From contig NZ_JAVRIF010000011.1 of the NCBI RefSeq assembly GCF_031846185.1, positions 1-64,000 on the forward strand: a DNA stretch of 64,000 nt, in the 5' to 3' direction. The stretch comes from Thalassotalea_H castellviae. Lineage in GTDB: Bacteria; Pseudomonadota; Gammaproteobacteria; Enterobacterales; Alteromonadaceae. The position numbers were made by a program, and so were the translations under genes. Shown one piece after another: positions 45,510 through 55,315 of this stretch (position 1 is the first letter of the stretch; each line of letters starts with the position of its first letter). The notes under the pieces are model-generated. The model had not been told where the DNA came from and made no database searches. It was given only the letters and a program-made list of their open reading frames with translations.

Positions 45510-46610
45510 TTACATTGCGGGTACTTTGCTAAAAACTTTACTTGGTCGTTTACGTTTTCTAAACCAATAAAAATACAGCCCAGTTAATGCTAACCATAAA
45601 GGCGTTAGCCCTAAAACACACCAAATAATTTTACTTGGTATTCCCGCAAAATAACCAAAATGAAGCTTTCTAAAGGTATCAATAACAACCGTTATAGTCG
45701 ATTGGGTACGAATATCTAAAGCGGCCATTAATTCTCCTGATACTCGATCATAAGTAACAGTACTAGCATATTCACTAATTAAGAGATTATCAGTAGGCAC
45801 TTCACCAAAAAACGTAATATGTAACTCTGGCTCAAAAGGGAAAATGAAATAGGTAGGATTAAACCCTTTGATATCTTTTTGAGACTTATCCACTAACCTT
45901 TGAAAATCTATATTTTGACTATAGAGAGGCTTAGTTAACAGCGGATGAGGCTCAATATGTTCACTCACTTCATGAACAACCGCGGCAATATTAAAATAGC
46001 CCCCAGTGATCGCTAAAATAATTAACACCGGCGATGAGATAATACCTATAAATTTATGCACATCACTATAAAAGATACGCCTTGCCGCTTTAAATCTGAG
46101 AGTAAATAATTTCTTCCAAAATTGACGATATAAAATAATACCGCTGATACCTAGAAATAATAAAATAATGGCAAAAATTGAGCCTAACACAGTGCCGGTA
46201 AAATCTAATAAAAACGTATAATGTAACGACAACAACCAGTCAGTAATATCGTGTACAACGGTGACAGGTTTAGAGAGTAATTCACCGGTATATTGATTGA
46301 GATAAAGTTTATACCAATGCCCCGTAGCTTTTTCAATAATATAAGCAGTATCAGCACGAGACTTATCATCGAATAACTCCCAACTGCCCATTAAGAACTG
46401 GGGATTAGCCGTTTCTACTTTGTTGATCAAGGTATTTAAATTCAGTCTTGGTGTAGTTTCATCTGCATTGACAGTCATATGCTCGGGCATCAACCAGGTA
46501 TCGATCTCAACTTTAAACACCAAAATACTACCGGTAACCGCAATAACCATTAAAGGAATTAATGCTATTAGCGCACTCACTGAATGCCATTTAAAAAGTT
46601 TTTTTCTCAT
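45510..46610 (-). CDS. PepSY-domain inner-membrane protein (putative siderophore-iron reductase)
   Basis: A protein of about 366 aa from the ATG at 46610 (MRKKLFKWHSVSALIALIP), which has a GGAT site. It has four membrane helices, with the conserved KWHSVSA and DVHKFIGI histidine segments that may bind heme, and PepSY-type periplasmic regions. Proteins of this family beside TonB siderophore receptors are thought to reduce ferric siderophores. It lies downstream of the receptor gene, 76 bases apart, so the pair is probably one iron-regulated operon. Confidence 0.85.
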   Translation of the reverse strand: MRKKLFKWHSVSALIALIPLMVIAVTGSILVFKVEIDTWLMPEHMTVNADETTPRLNLNTLINKVETANPQFLMGSWELFDDKSRADTAYIIEKATGHWYKLYLNQYTGELLSKPVTVVHDITDWLLSLHYTFLLDFTGTVLGSIFAIILLFLGISGIILYRQFWKKLFTLRFKAARRIFYSDVHKFIGIISSPVLIILAITGGYFNIAAVVHEVSEHIEPHPLLTKPLYSQNIDFQRLVDKSQKDIKGFNPTYFIFPFEPELHITFFGEVPTDNLLISEYASTVTYDRVSGELMAALDIRTQSTITVVIDTFRKLHFGYFAGIPSKIIWCVLGLTPLWLALTGLYFYWFRKRKRPSKVFSKVPAM

Positions 46611-46686
46611 AATTAAATCCAAAAAGACAAAACACTGCCAAAGCAATGTTTTGTCTATTATTTATCGAATAAACATTTCGCGATAA

Positions 46687-48816
46687 TTACAATGACCAAC
46701 TAATCGTTGCAGAATAATTTGCTGGTGCAGCATAATAACCTTGTGCCCAATATAAGCTGTTTATATATTGTTCATCTGTCACATTGTAGGCATTCAAAGT
46801 TAATGCAAGCTGTTCTGTAAATTCATAACGCGCCATTAAACCAACCACCGCATACGCTTTTTGTTTGGTAATGATTTCTTGCCCGGCATTACTAAAACCT
46901 TCAGCAACAACACCTTGTAATCGAGATATTTCATCTTGCCAACGCATATTTATGCCCAATGACAAGCCTTCAACTTGCGGTACGCGATAAGTCGCCGCCA
47001 CTTTAAATAACGTTTCAGGGGTATAGTCAGCAACGTTAGCATCTATCTCATCTTCAACATCAATATTAAAATGTGTAAAACCAATACTAGTTTGTAAGCC
47101 AGGCAATAACTCCCCTGCTAAGTCAAACTCAAAACCTGAGCTTTCTACGCCTTTCGTACCAATAAAACGAGAATCTCCCGGCGAAGAACGATCATCATAC
47201 CTTGCAACATTCTCTTGGCTGGTTTCAAAATAGGTGACTGTCGCTAAAAATTTATCGTCAAATAAGTTACTTTTTATACCTACTTCTTGGCTCTTACCTG
47301 TGATTGGCGCTAAAACATTGTTATTGATGTCTAACTCAGTTTGCGAAACAAAGGTTTCGGTGTAACTTGCATATGCCACAAGGTTATCGGTTATTTGATA
47401 AACCCCACCAATATACGGAATAAATTGCTCATCACTGGCATCTTGCACAACACTATATGACTCACCTTTTATCTCCCAGTCATTTTGGCGGCCACCCGCC
47501 GTTAAATGAAAGTGATCAGTGAGGCTGAATCGTGCCGTAAAATACAATGCTTTTTGATCGCGTGATACATCTGAACCTGTTTTCCCATCAGCAAACGTAG
47601 CTTTAGGCGTGTTACCATCCCACTCTGTTAAAGGAGGCATCACTGGGAAACCATTGCCGGTGGTATAATCGTATAGCGATAATTCTTCCCCCGACATGGA
47701 AGAGTGATTTGCCCCAACAACAAATTCATGCTCGCGGCCAAAAAATTCAAATTCACCCGATAGATATATATCGATTAAATCGTGTTTGTCGTCATTGTCA
47801 TATTCACTGGCATAACCAAACAGTCCTAACTCTGTTGATTTATCAGGCGTACCATAAACATAAAATAACTCCGAATCTTCATCTGTACTTTTATGTGAAT
47901 AGGTACCACGCAGTTGCCAACCATTATCAAAGGCATGACTCACTTCTAGCACCGTATTTTCTTTGCTGATATCCCAGTAAGACCAATCTGCTGAAGTACT
48001 GGTTGAAATATCATAATTAGTTGCTGAACCATCGGTGTAAAATAAAGGATTCGCGCCCCAGTTATTGCCTGTCGCTTGACTATCGTTGATAGTATGGCTT
48101 AACGAAAACTTAGTATTCTCTGTCAATTGATGTGCTAAAAAGACATAAAAAACATTTTTCTCTTTGTGATATCGGTCTAGATATGAATCAGCATCTTGCT
48201 TAACAATTACCGTTCTTATCGCCGTACTGTCAGTGAAGTTATAACTACCATCAAGCTCTAAACGCTGGTTATCCCAACTGCTTAATGTGCCATTGATATT
48301 TATTTCATTTTCCGCAGTAGGACGCTTGCGAATAAAATTGATCGTGGCAGATGGGTTGCCTACACCAGTCATTAAACCGTTGGCTCCACGAATCACTTCG
48401 ATGCGATCGTAAATTGAGGTATCTTCATCAGCATGATTATTTCCAGAACTAAGTGGTAAACCTACGCCATCAACCTGAAAATTGGTTATATCGAAACCAC
48501 GAGCGGTATAATAAGTTCGATCCGTTTCAATGCGTTCCACATTCACCCCTGTGGCGGTATCTAAAACAGCATCAATATTGGTTAATTGATAATCTTTCAT
48601 TTGACTAGCCGTGATCACCGAAACCGACTGCGGAATATCAATAATATCGAGCTCTAATCTTGAAGCGCCACTAGCACTGTGTGCGTTATAACCTTTTAAA
48701 TAGCTACCTTTTACTTCAATGCGTTCTATTTCACTTTCATTTTTTTCATCATTTGCACTTGCATTGGTTGCCAATAATAACGCTAAAGAAAGCGCAGATA
48801 ATTTCATATTTTTCAC
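46687..48816 (-). CDS. TonB-dependent siderophore receptor
   Basis: A protein of 709 aa. The signal peptide (LSALSLALLLATNASA) is followed by a plug domain (about residues 45-165: IDIPQSVSVITASQMKDYQ, GFDITNFQVDGVGLPL, DRIEVIRGANGLMTGVGNPSATINFIRKRP), as in FhuE/FpvA-type receptors. A 22-strand barrel ends in ATISWSL with a C-terminal hydrophobic residue. No N-terminal signalling extension is present. The GTG at 48816 has AGGA 7 bases upstream, better placed than for the ATG three codons later. It imports an iron chelate, identity unknown. Confidence 0.93.
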   Translation of the reverse strand: MKNMKLSALSLALLLATNASANDEKNESEIERIEVKGSYLKGYNAHSASGASRLELDIIDIPQSVSVITASQMKDYQLTNIDAVLDTATGVNVERIETDRTYYTARGFDITNFQVDGVGLPLSSGNNHADEDTSIYDRIEVIRGANGLMTGVGNPSATINFIRKRPTAENEININGTLSSWDNQRLELDGSYNFTDSTAIRTVIVKQDADSYLDRYHKEKNVFYVFLAHQLTENTKFSLSHTINDSQATGNNWGANPLFYTDGSATNYDISTSTSADWSYWDISKENTVLEVSHAFDNGWQLRGTYSHKSTDEDSELFYVYGTPDKSTELGLFGYASEYDNDDKHDLIDIYLSGEFEFFGREHEFVVGANHSSMSGEELSLYDYTTGNGFPVMPPLTEWDGNTPKATFADGKTGSDVSRDQKALYFTARFSLTDHFHLTAGGRQNDWEIKGESYSVVQDASDEQFIPYIGGVYQITDNLVAYASYTETFVSQTELDINNNVLAPITGKSQEVGIKSNLFDDKFLATVTYFETSQENVARYDDRSSPGDSRFIGTKGVESSGFEFDLAGELLPGLQTSIGFTHFNIDVEDEIDANVADYTPETLFKVAATYRVPQVEGLSLGINMRWQDEISRLQGVVAEGFSNAGQEIITKQKAYAVVGLMARYEFTEQLALTLNAYNVTDEQYINSLYWAQGYYAAPANYSATISWSL

Positions 48817-48935
48817 GTTTCGATCCTAATTAAGGGTGAGTTGGCATAGAGGCAAGCTCTAGAACCTTATTAACATTTATTAGAGTAAAAACTCATTTAT
48901 GTGCATATCATACCACTGCAAACACAAATGTAAAT

Positions 48936-48954
48936 ACGAATTACTATCATTAGC
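48936..48954 (-). promoter_or_regulatory. Candidate Fur box of the siderophore-receptor operon
   Basis: Minus-strand GCTAATGATAGTAATTCGT matches about 13 of 19 positions of the Fur consensus. It lies 120 bases upstream of the receptor start. Confidence 0.5.
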
Positions 48955-49057
48955 GTAAACTTATTGTACAAATGAACTGTTTTAAGGTGTTTAGTTTGTT
49001 TAACTCTCCACTGTGGGTTTCAATTTATCTAAGAAAATTATATCCATCACTTGAAAC

Positions 49058-49076
49058 GCAAATGAAAATCATTATT
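49058..49076 (+). promoter_or_regulatory. Fur box upstream of the small TPR-like gene
   Basis: GCAAATGAAAATCATTATT matches about 15 of 19 positions of the Fur consensus. It ends 33 bases before the ATG at 49110, so it probably covers the promoter. Confidence 0.65.
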
Positions 49077-49109
49077 ATTTGCTTTTTTAGCAATTAAAAG
49101 GATAACTTG

Positions 49110-49544
49110 ATGGAAAGCGAGCAATGGAAGTCATTACTAACTCACGGGAATGACTGCTTTAAAGATAATCAGTGGCAAAAAGCTGAATACTTTTATTCTG
49201 AAGCTTATGATCTACTTGCATTTGGCTATAGAAATAATCCGCAATGTATTGAAACTATGATGGCATGGATTTGTAGTTGCCATAATTTATCTTCCCTCTA
49301 TGAAAGAATGAATAAATTAACCTTATCGCTAAAGTTTTTAACCGTACCTCACGACTATTTAAAAAAAGTTAGTGAATCGGATCAAGCTGACAACGATATT
49401 AAGTTACTAGCATTAAAAGGACTGTCACTGACCTTCCCACCGATTTTAGCATTCAGTAAAAATCACCCTATTTGTGAGGATTGTGTAGAAGAGTTATCAA
49501 ACATGGCAAGTGTTAGTGAGTTTTCAAAACGACAAATGCATTAA
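49110..49544 (+). CDS. Small TPR-like protein, probably iron-regulated
   Basis: A protein of 144 aa from the ATG at 49110, which has an AGGA site; an in-frame TTG lies just before. The first half (GNDCFKDNQWQKAEYFYSEAYDLLAF, then AWICSCHNLSSLYERMNKLTLSLKFL) forms two TPR-like helical pairs. The C-terminus has HPICEDC. I do not recognise a named family with confidence (DUF2753-like is possible). It is cytosolic, with no signal peptide. The Fur box and divergent siderophore receptor suggest a role in iron handling. Confidence 0.7.
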   Translation: MESEQWKSLLTHGNDCFKDNQWQKAEYFYSEAYDLLAFGYRNNPQCIETMMAWICSCHNLSSLYERMNKLTLSLKFLTVPHDYLKKVSESDQADNDIKLLALKGLSLTFPPILAFSKNHPICEDCVEELSNMASVSEFSKRQMH

Positions 49545-49586
49545 CAAAATGAAGTTGAGTATTAACTCGTGAATATTAAAAATAAA

Positions 49587-49617
49587 AACCGCTTATTATC
49601 CTTTGATAACAAGCGGC
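49587..49617. terminator. Bidirectional terminator between TPR gene and nhaA
   Basis: Near-perfect stem built on AACCGCTTATTATC and GATAACAAGCGGCT with a 4-base loop, A-tract and T-tract flanks. Confidence 0.75.
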
Positions 49618-49659
49618 TATAGGCTGAATAACAATAAAGCTAAAAGTTACTTAAAATAA

Positions 49660-50985
49660 TTAGCTGGGCTTTTCACTTTTAGAAAATAAAATAAATCCTA
49701 AAACGGCAGATAATAATGATCCACAAATAATACCAAGCTTCGCTTTTTCAATGGTAGCGATATCCCCGATAAACGCCAAGTTGGTAATAAATAACGACAT
49801 CGTAAAGCCAATGCCTGCAAAACAGCCTAAAGCAGCGAAGTCACGCCATTGCATATCAATAGGTTTTTCCGCCCAGCCTAATTTTATAAAAAGCGATGAA
49901 AACAAGACGATCCCTAACGGTTTGCCAATCAATAAACCTAACAAACAACTCCAAAATACCGGCATAGACAAAATTTCGGCTGAACTTTCAGGGAGAACAA
50001 TTCCCGCATTTAACAAGGCAAATAATGGTAATACAAGCAAACTAATTGGACTATGTAATTTACTTTGCCAGCGCTGAACCGGTGTTGTCGCTGATTTCGC
50101 AATAACCTCAGCTGCTTCGGCTAATTCATGTTGCTTTTGTTGATCTAAAATCGTTTTCTCGTGATGGTCTATCCGTTTAAATTTTGCGATTAAGCGCTCC
50201 ATTGAATGTGCGAACCAATTAGTGTCTGCTAAAGGCTTTGTCGGCACGGTTAACGCCGCAAGAATACCTGCGGTAGTTGCATGCACACCAGAATGTGAAA
50301 CAAACCACCAAAGAACTAAACCTGAAAATAAATAAAACCAAACAGCGCGAATACCTACCAAGTTAGCGATAAACATCACGGCTAATACAATAGCGCCATA
50401 ACCTAAATACAGTAATGACACATTGTCGGTATAAAAAAGGCCTATCACCAATACCGCACCTATATCATCCACGATAGCCAGTGCAGTAATTAAAACTAAA
50501 ACTGACTTAGGTACTCGGGCTCCCAATAACACTAACAACCCTAAAGCAAAGGCTGTATCTGTTGCCATTACAATGCCCCAGCCCTGCCAGTCACTTCCTC
50601 CTAAAACCGACATGACCATTAAATAAGTTAACGCGGGAACAACCATACCGCCAAGCGCCATTGAAATTGCCAGTATTGAACTTTTGGCATCTTTTAATTC
50701 GCCGGCTAATACTTGAAATTTAATTTCAAGTCCGAGTAAAAAAAAGAATAATACGATCAAGCCTTCATTCACCCAGTCAACGGCAGAATGATAAAGCTGG
50801 CTTTCTCCCCAAATAAAGCCAATGTTAAAATTGGTTAACCAAACATAGTGTTCATGCCAGCTAGAATTTGCTAAAAACAATGCAATTGCGGTAGCAAATA
50901 ACAATAAAAATCCTGCCGAAGACTGGCTATGAATAAAAGCTTGTAGCGGAGAAATAACCTTTTCGAACTGTTGTTCAAGTGGCAT
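49660..50985 (-). CDS. nhaA: Na+/H+ antiporter NhaA
   Basis: A protein of about 441 aa from the ATG at 50985, which has a GGGAAAG site; an in-frame TTG at 51021 is an alternative. It has eleven to twelve helices. The ion-binding Asp pair is in LITALAIVDDIGAVLVIGLFY, and ATDTAFALGLLVLLG and FFLLGLEIKFQVLAGEL are typical. It exports Na+ in exchange for protons, as expected in a marine cell. A cytoplasmic loop of about 60 residues with KRIDHHEKTILDQQKQHELAEA is longer than in E. coli. Confidence 0.93.
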   Translation of the reverse strand: MPLEQQFEKVISPLQAFIHSQSSAGFLLLFATAIALFLANSSWHEHYVWLTNFNIGFIWGESQLYHSAVDWVNEGLIVLFFFLLGLEIKFQVLAGELKDAKSSILAISMALGGMVVPALTYLMVMSVLGGSDWQGWGIVMATDTAFALGLLVLLGARVPKSVLVLITALAIVDDIGAVLVIGLFYTDNVSLLYLGYGAIVLAVMFIANLVGIRAVWFYLFSGLVLWWFVSHSGVHATTAGILAALTVPTKPLADTNWFAHSMERLIAKFKRIDHHEKTILDQQKQHELAEAAEVIAKSATTPVQRWQSKLHSPISLLVLPLFALLNAGIVLPESSAEILSMPVFWSCLLGLLIGKPLGIVLFSSLFIKLGWAEKPIDMQWRDFAALGCFAGIGFTMSLFITNLAFIGDIATIEKAKLGIICGSLLSAVLGFILFSKSEKPS

Positions 50986-51062
50986 TCTTTCCCGATTTTG
51001 TTCTTTTATATTAATTTTCAACGTCTTGATTCCTTTTGCTTTAATAAGCGTTTATAGAAAAA

Positions 51063-52382
51063 TTAAATACCTTGAGCTAATGCAGCTTTAACTAATCTAT
51101 TGAGCGCGAAACTATTGGCGCCAACTAAGTAATTTTGAGTGTTTGTTTGTACACAGTGCTGATGAATTTTCTTCATTGTTAACGCTAACTTCTCATCCAT
51201 TTTTTCGAAAGACTCAGGATAAAAGTTCGCGTTTTGCCCCATCTCGAAGGTAGACATTGCCACGCCCCCCGCATTAACCGCTTTCGCAGGTAAGAAACTT
51301 ATCTTATGTTTTTTAAAATAATGAATGGCTTCACTTGTGCAAGGCATATTGGCTCCTTCGAACACAAATAACACACCATTTTTCACCAATTTTTTGGCAT
51401 CATTAATATCCAACTCATTTTGTGTCGCGCATGGAATCGCGATATCAGCGTCAACTTCCCAAGGTTTCTTATCTGAGTACCATTTGATATCCGCACCATT
51501 GGCTATTTGACTTAAGTCGGGCTTAGCTTTTTGAGCAAGCAGCTCATCGATAAGTGCTGCACGTAATCCTTTAGTTGCCAATAGGTAGCCAGAAGAATTA
51601 GATAAAGTAAGCACTTTGGCGCCTTGCTCTATGGCTTTTTTGGCTGTATTTAATGCGACATTACCTGCGCCTGAAAGAATCAGAGTTAAGTTGTCAAGCG
51701 ACTGTTCTTTATCCGCAAGTACTTCTTCAACAAAATAGATAACACCAAAACCGGTTGACTCGATACGTACATGACTCCCGCCAAATCCCACATCTTTACC
51801 CGTAAGAGCCCCTGAAAATTTATTTTTTATTCGACGGTAAGCACCGAACAAGTAACCAATTTCTCTAGGTCCAACGTTAATATCACCAGCAGGTATATCG
51901 GTATTAGGGCCAATATATCGATAAAGTTCTCCCATAAACGCCTGACAAAAACGCATAATTTCATTAGTCGACTTGCCTTTAGGATCAAAATTGGCCCCCC
52001 CTTTCGCGCCACCAATAGGGAGCCCAGTTAAGGCATTTTTAAACGTTTGTTCAAGCGCTAAAAACTTCAACACTGACTCATTGACATCAGGATGAAACCT
52101 TAGCCCTCCTTTGTAAGGACCGATTAAATTTGAATGTTGAACTCGCCACCCCCGATTAACCTGAACTTCACCTTGATCGTTTTGCCAAACGACATTAAAG
52201 CTGATCACTCTATCTGGCTGTAATATACGTGCTAAAACATTATATTGTTCACAAGACTCAGCCAGCGCAGGATCTAATTCACTAAATGCAATTAATTCTT
52301 CTATCGCTTGTAAGTACTCAGGTTGTTCTGCAAAGGTATCGGATAGTTTGCTAACAAGCTTTTTGACATAATTGGATTGCAT
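51063..52382 (-). CDS. gdhA: NADP-type glutamate dehydrogenase
   Basis: A protein of about 439 aa from the ATG at 52382, which has a GGAG site; the longer reading to 52406 has none. The catalytic region GGAKGGANFDPKGKS contains the active-site Lys near residue 125. It is followed by PAGDINVGPREIGYLFGAYRRI and the nucleotide fold LILSGAGNVALNTAKKAIEQGA. Length and motifs match the hexameric NADP-dependent biosynthetic class. It assimilates ammonium into glutamate. Confidence 0.95.
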   Translation of the reverse strand: MQSNYVKKLVSKLSDTFAEQPEYLQAIEELIAFSELDPALAESCEQYNVLARILQPDRVISFNVVWQNDQGEVQVNRGWRVQHSNLIGPYKGGLRFHPDVNESVLKFLALEQTFKNALTGLPIGGAKGGANFDPKGKSTNEIMRFCQAFMGELYRYIGPNTDIPAGDINVGPREIGYLFGAYRRIKNKFSGALTGKDVGFGGSHVRIESTGFGVIYFVEEVLADKEQSLDNLTLILSGAGNVALNTAKKAIEQGAKVLTLSNSSGYLLATKGLRAALIDELLAQKAKPDLSQIANGADIKWYSDKKPWEVDADIAIPCATQNELDINDAKKLVKNGVLFVFEGANMPCTSEAIHYFKKHKISFLPAKAVNAGGVAMSTFEMGQNANFYPESFEKMDEKLALTMKKIHQHCVQTNTQNYLVGANSFALNRLVKAALAQGI

Positions 52383-52543
52383 AACGAAAACTCCAGGTTT
52401 CTGCAATTAGCAGTGCACACAATGGTATTCATTTAGAATATATCAATATTGACTATCCAACATTTATGCCAAGTAAAAAATGGGGCTGAAATCGACAAAA
52501 GACTTAAAAACCAATCGTCTTTAACTGATTCAGTGAGAACAAT

Positions 52544-52562
52544 TTACATATTCAACATGTAA
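52544..52562. promoter_or_regulatory. Dyad operator 1 of the stress regulon
   Basis: TTACATATTCAACATGTAA is a TTACAT-N7-ATGTAA dyad. It is followed by ATTTTTTCA, identical to the flank of operator 2 (57405). It lies about 105-120 bases upstream of a sigma-54 promoter at 52667. Confidence 0.7.
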
Positions 52563-52666
52563 TTTTTTCATATTAATGTTCACTCCGCTAAATTCCCCAT
52601 TAAAATCTTCCTTCAATAGCAAAGTAAACCCTTTAAATTCATTGCGTTAAACAATCCAATAATGTC

Positions 52667-52682
52667 TGGCACTTTTTGTGCA
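52667..52682 (+). promoter_or_regulatory. Sigma-54 promoter of the DUF1328-lipoprotein unit
   Basis: TGGCACTTTTTGTGCA has -24 GG and -12 GC exactly 10 bases apart, and a full TGGCAC. It lies 38 bases before the ATG at 52720. Confidence 0.8.
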
Positions 52683-52719
52683 ACAACACTTTTGATATCA
52701 ACAAAGATAGGAGATTGAC

Positions 52720-52896
52720 ATGTTAAAGTGGACGTTTACTTTTTTAGTGATTGCCATTATTGCTGCGATATTAGGCTTTAGTGGTATAGCTGGTGCCGCA
52801 ACAAGTATTGCAAAAGTTATATTCCTCATTTTTATCGTTTTGATGATTATTTCATTCATTCTGAACATCACGCGTGGTAAAGCTCCCAAGCCTTAA
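52720..52896 (+). CDS. DUF1328 small membrane protein (YtjA-like)
   Basis: A protein of 58 aa with two membrane helices: MLKWTFTFLVIAIIAAILGF, then SGIAGAATSIAKVIFLIFIVL. This is the UPF0391/DUF1328 family typified by E. coli YtjA, of unknown function and often seen in stress regulons. AGGAG lies 7 bases before the ATG. It is the first gene after a strong sigma-54 promoter. Confidence 0.9.
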   Translation: MLKWTFTFLVIAIIAAILGFSGIAGAATSIAKVIFLIFIVLMIISFILNITRGKAPKP

Positions 52897-52961
52897 CAGT
52901 ATTTTTTAACTTTTTTGTTAACTTAAATTCGACATCTTTACTTTTATAAGAGGATCTAATT

Positions 52962-53156
52962 ATGAATATATTTAAATTGTTACTAACAACGACTCTGACA
53001 TTATTTACCCTAAGCGCATTGACGGCATGTGAACAAGGACCAGCAGAAGAAACAGGAGAGAAAGTAGATGAGGCGATCACAGACGCTGGCAATGCCATTG
53101 AAGATGCCTGTGAAGAACTAAAAGATAAAGTAAAATCTGAAGATAAAGACTGTTAA
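52962..53156 (+). CDS. Small acidic lipoprotein
   Basis: A protein of 64 aa. The signal sequence MNIFKLLLTTTLTLFTLSALTAC ends in lipobox LTAC. The mature part of about 42 residues is acidic and helical, with heptad-like EKVDEAITDAGNAIEDACEEL and two further Cys, one at the very C-terminus. It is the second gene of the sigma-54 unit, 65 bases after DUF1328, with an AGGA site. The role may be envelope protection; this is inferred from context. Confidence 0.75.
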   Translation: MNIFKLLLTTTLTLFTLSALTACEQGPAEETGEKVDEAITDAGNAIEDACEELKDKVKSEDKDC

Positions 53157-53230
53157 TGAACGTGCTAATGAATACTTTTGTTTAGCCTATTCATAGCAAA
53201 TCATTAACACTTACAATACTGATAATAACG

Positions 53231-53275
53231 AGACCTTAGCAAACGCAAATACGCCAAGCTAAGGTCTATTTTTTT
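53231..53275 (+). terminator. Terminator after the small lipoprotein
   Basis: Perfect 10-bp stem AGACCTTAGC/GCTAAGGTCT with a 17-base loop, and ATTTTTTT on the plus strand. Confidence 0.85.
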
Positions 53276-53369
53276 ACGTCAATTGACACAAAGTTGTGGC
53301 ACTACAACAATACATTATTAATAACGGCCACTTTCTCTTCGGTTAATAAGCAGCTTTACGATTAAGCCA

Positions 53370-54275
53370 TTAAAGAAACGTTAACTGAACACCTAAACCA
53401 ATGCGTTGTTGGTGTCGATTGTATTCAATGAGTGAGTCACCATAACCATTAAAATATTGCAATAATACCTCATAGCGCTCGTTTATTGGGTAAGATAGGT
53501 TCAATTCAACGCTACCTTTATTGTTACTTGTTCTTAAGTTATTTCTCACTAAAGCTAAAAAATTAACTTGCTTAAATTGAGTACCCACAGCAATTTCACC
53601 ATACCCCAGATAACGCGCAATATCAGGATTATCATCTCCTAAAGCATCAAAAGGGTCAGCTTTTTCATCTTCTTCAATTCGATACCATGCCTTTAAACGA
53701 ACAAAAGTGGCATGATTACTAACAGTTGCCGACGCATATAAACGATTCCAGCTGCGTGACTTTAAACCGCCTCGCCCGTTCGATTGATGTGAAAGACCTA
53801 AAGTAAACTCATTAACATTAAAGCCAAACAATGATGTATTGCTTTTCCACGCATAAAATAATTCAGGTTCATAATTGGTTTCTCTAAACGGTTTAGATTT
53901 TTCACTATTATAAAGTTGCCAAAATGACACCGCAGTGAAACCAAAATAGACACCATCGCCACGTTGTGATGCTAAATACACAGGTAGTTTGATACTTAAT
54001 TGATACTTTGCTTCCAAATTGTCAACATTATCTTTATTTAATCCATTTGTGGTAATGGTGTTGGGATTTGTCACATAGCTAAATGGCAAAATATAATTTT
54101 GTCGATATTGAGAAATGGAAAAAGGATTTAACACTGCATTACTTTGCGAATGTACTCTTTCGTTTAATACTGAAACCGGTTTTACCGCCATCTGATTAGC
54201 AGATAATGTTGTGCTAACCAGAGTTATCATACTTAATATACACCTTTGAAAAACTGAAGGTATCTTTTGAAACAT
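53370..54275 (-). CDS. pldA: Outer-membrane phospholipase A1
   Basis: A protein of about 301 aa from the ATG at 54275, which has an AAGG site and opens with a signal peptide. The catalytic His and Ser are in LGLSHQSNGR and the Asn in SRSWNRLYAS, matching OMPLA. It ends RIGLGVQLTFL after YFNGYGDSLIEYN, as in the family. OMPLA hydrolyses phospholipids that have moved into the outer leaflet when the outer membrane is damaged. Third in line after the coiled-coil and MscS genes on the same strand, so it may belong to the sigma-54 regulon. Confidence 0.93.
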   Translation of the reverse strand: MFQKIPSVFQRCILSMITLVSTTLSANQMAVKPVSVLNERVHSQSNAVLNPFSISQYRQNYILPFSYVTNPNTITTNGLNKDNVDNLEAKYQLSIKLPVYLASQRGDGVYFGFTAVSFWQLYNSEKSKPFRETNYEPELFYAWKSNTSLFGFNVNEFTLGLSHQSNGRGGLKSRSWNRLYASATVSNHATFVRLKAWYRIEEDEKADPFDALGDDNPDIARYLGYGEIAVGTQFKQVNFLALVRNNLRTSNNKGSVELNLSYPINERYEVLLQYFNGYGDSLIEYNRHQQRIGLGVQLTFL

Positions 54276-54327
54276 TTTATCGCCTTTAATTACTAAACAC
54301 ATCATTGGGTTGGAATTTTTGGATAAA

Positions 54328-55275
54328 TCAATTTATTTCATTCTGATTATCATCGCTTTGTTTATTCAACATAGCGTTTAATTTCTCTCCTCCTTTGATA
54401 GCAAAATCTAGCGTCCTAATTGGAAATGGTATAAGAATGTTCGCACTTTTCAGCGCATCGTTTATCGCGGCAACCGCTTGATGACGTGCCTGCATAAAAC
54501 CAGTTTCGCCAGGATAATCTATCCAAAACCATACCAATAAATTAATACTGCTATCGCCAAATCCTTCAGCATAAACCGCTGTCTCATCTTTTTTAATAAC
54601 AAAGTCACATTGATTCAACTGTTCAACTATGACCTTAGCCGCTTCTTCAGGATCATCTGCATAGGAAATACCAACCGGAATTTCAATACACCGAATACGA
54701 TTGACTGAAAAGTTAGTGAGAATATTACGAAACAAGATTTTGTTTGGGACGATTTCTAATTGTCCAAAAAAGGTTTCCACCAGTGTATTACGCAAGTTAA
54801 TTGTTTTTACCGTACCAAATACACTATCAGCACGAATAACATCACCGACTTGAAAGGGTTTACGTATTCCCATGGCAATCCCTGCAATCAAGTTTTCTGT
54901 CATATCTTGGAAAGCAAAACCAATGGCTAAGCCAACAATTCCAGCCCCTGCTAATAAAGAAGTAACGGTGCCTTTTAAACCGATAAAATCTAGCGAGATA
55001 AAGATACCTGCGATTAAAATACTGACCTTACCAATAGAAGTCAGTAAATCAGCAATTTGTTTTGAATCTAACCCTTTGCGTAATATGTTTCCGATAACTT
55101 TACCAAAAAATCGTGCCATTATAGAAAAAATAAACACGATCAAAAATGCCACAACAACGTTGGGGATATGCATGATTAATTCTTGCAACCATGTGTCTAG
55201 CTTCTCTTCAATCAACCCCGAAAAATTATCTAACACGTTTAAATTCATAATTTGCAACTCACTCCAAATGCTCAT
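54328..55275 (-). CDS. Small-conductance mechanosensitive channel, MscS family
   Basis: A protein of 315 aa (306 from an alternative ATG at 55248 that has a GAG site). It has three membrane helices. The pore-lining TM3 reads LLAGAGIVGLAIGFAFQDMTENLIAGIAMGI with the Ala/Gly spacing of MscS, followed by the beta domain GDVIRADSVFGTVKTINLRNT and a C-terminal alpha/beta domain. It opens on hypo-osmotic shock to release solutes. It is 41 bases after the coiled-coil gene. Confidence 0.92.
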   Translation of the reverse strand: MSIWSELQIMNLNVLDNFSGLIEEKLDTWLQELIMHIPNVVVAFLIVFIFSIMARFFGKVIGNILRKGLDSKQIADLLTSIGKVSILIAGIFISLDFIGLKGTVTSLLAGAGIVGLAIGFAFQDMTENLIAGIAMGIRKPFQVGDVIRADSVFGTVKTINLRNTLVETFFGQLEIVPNKILFRNILTNFSVNRIRCIEIPVGISYADDPEEAAKVIVEQLNQCDFVIKKDETAVYAEGFGDSSINLLVWFWIDYPGETGFMQARHQAVAAINDALKSANILIPFPIRTLDFAIKGGEKLNAMLNKQSDDNQNEIN

Positions 55276-55315
55276 GTTAAAATTGACAATAAAACCTCGT
55301 AAGTACCAGGGTCCC

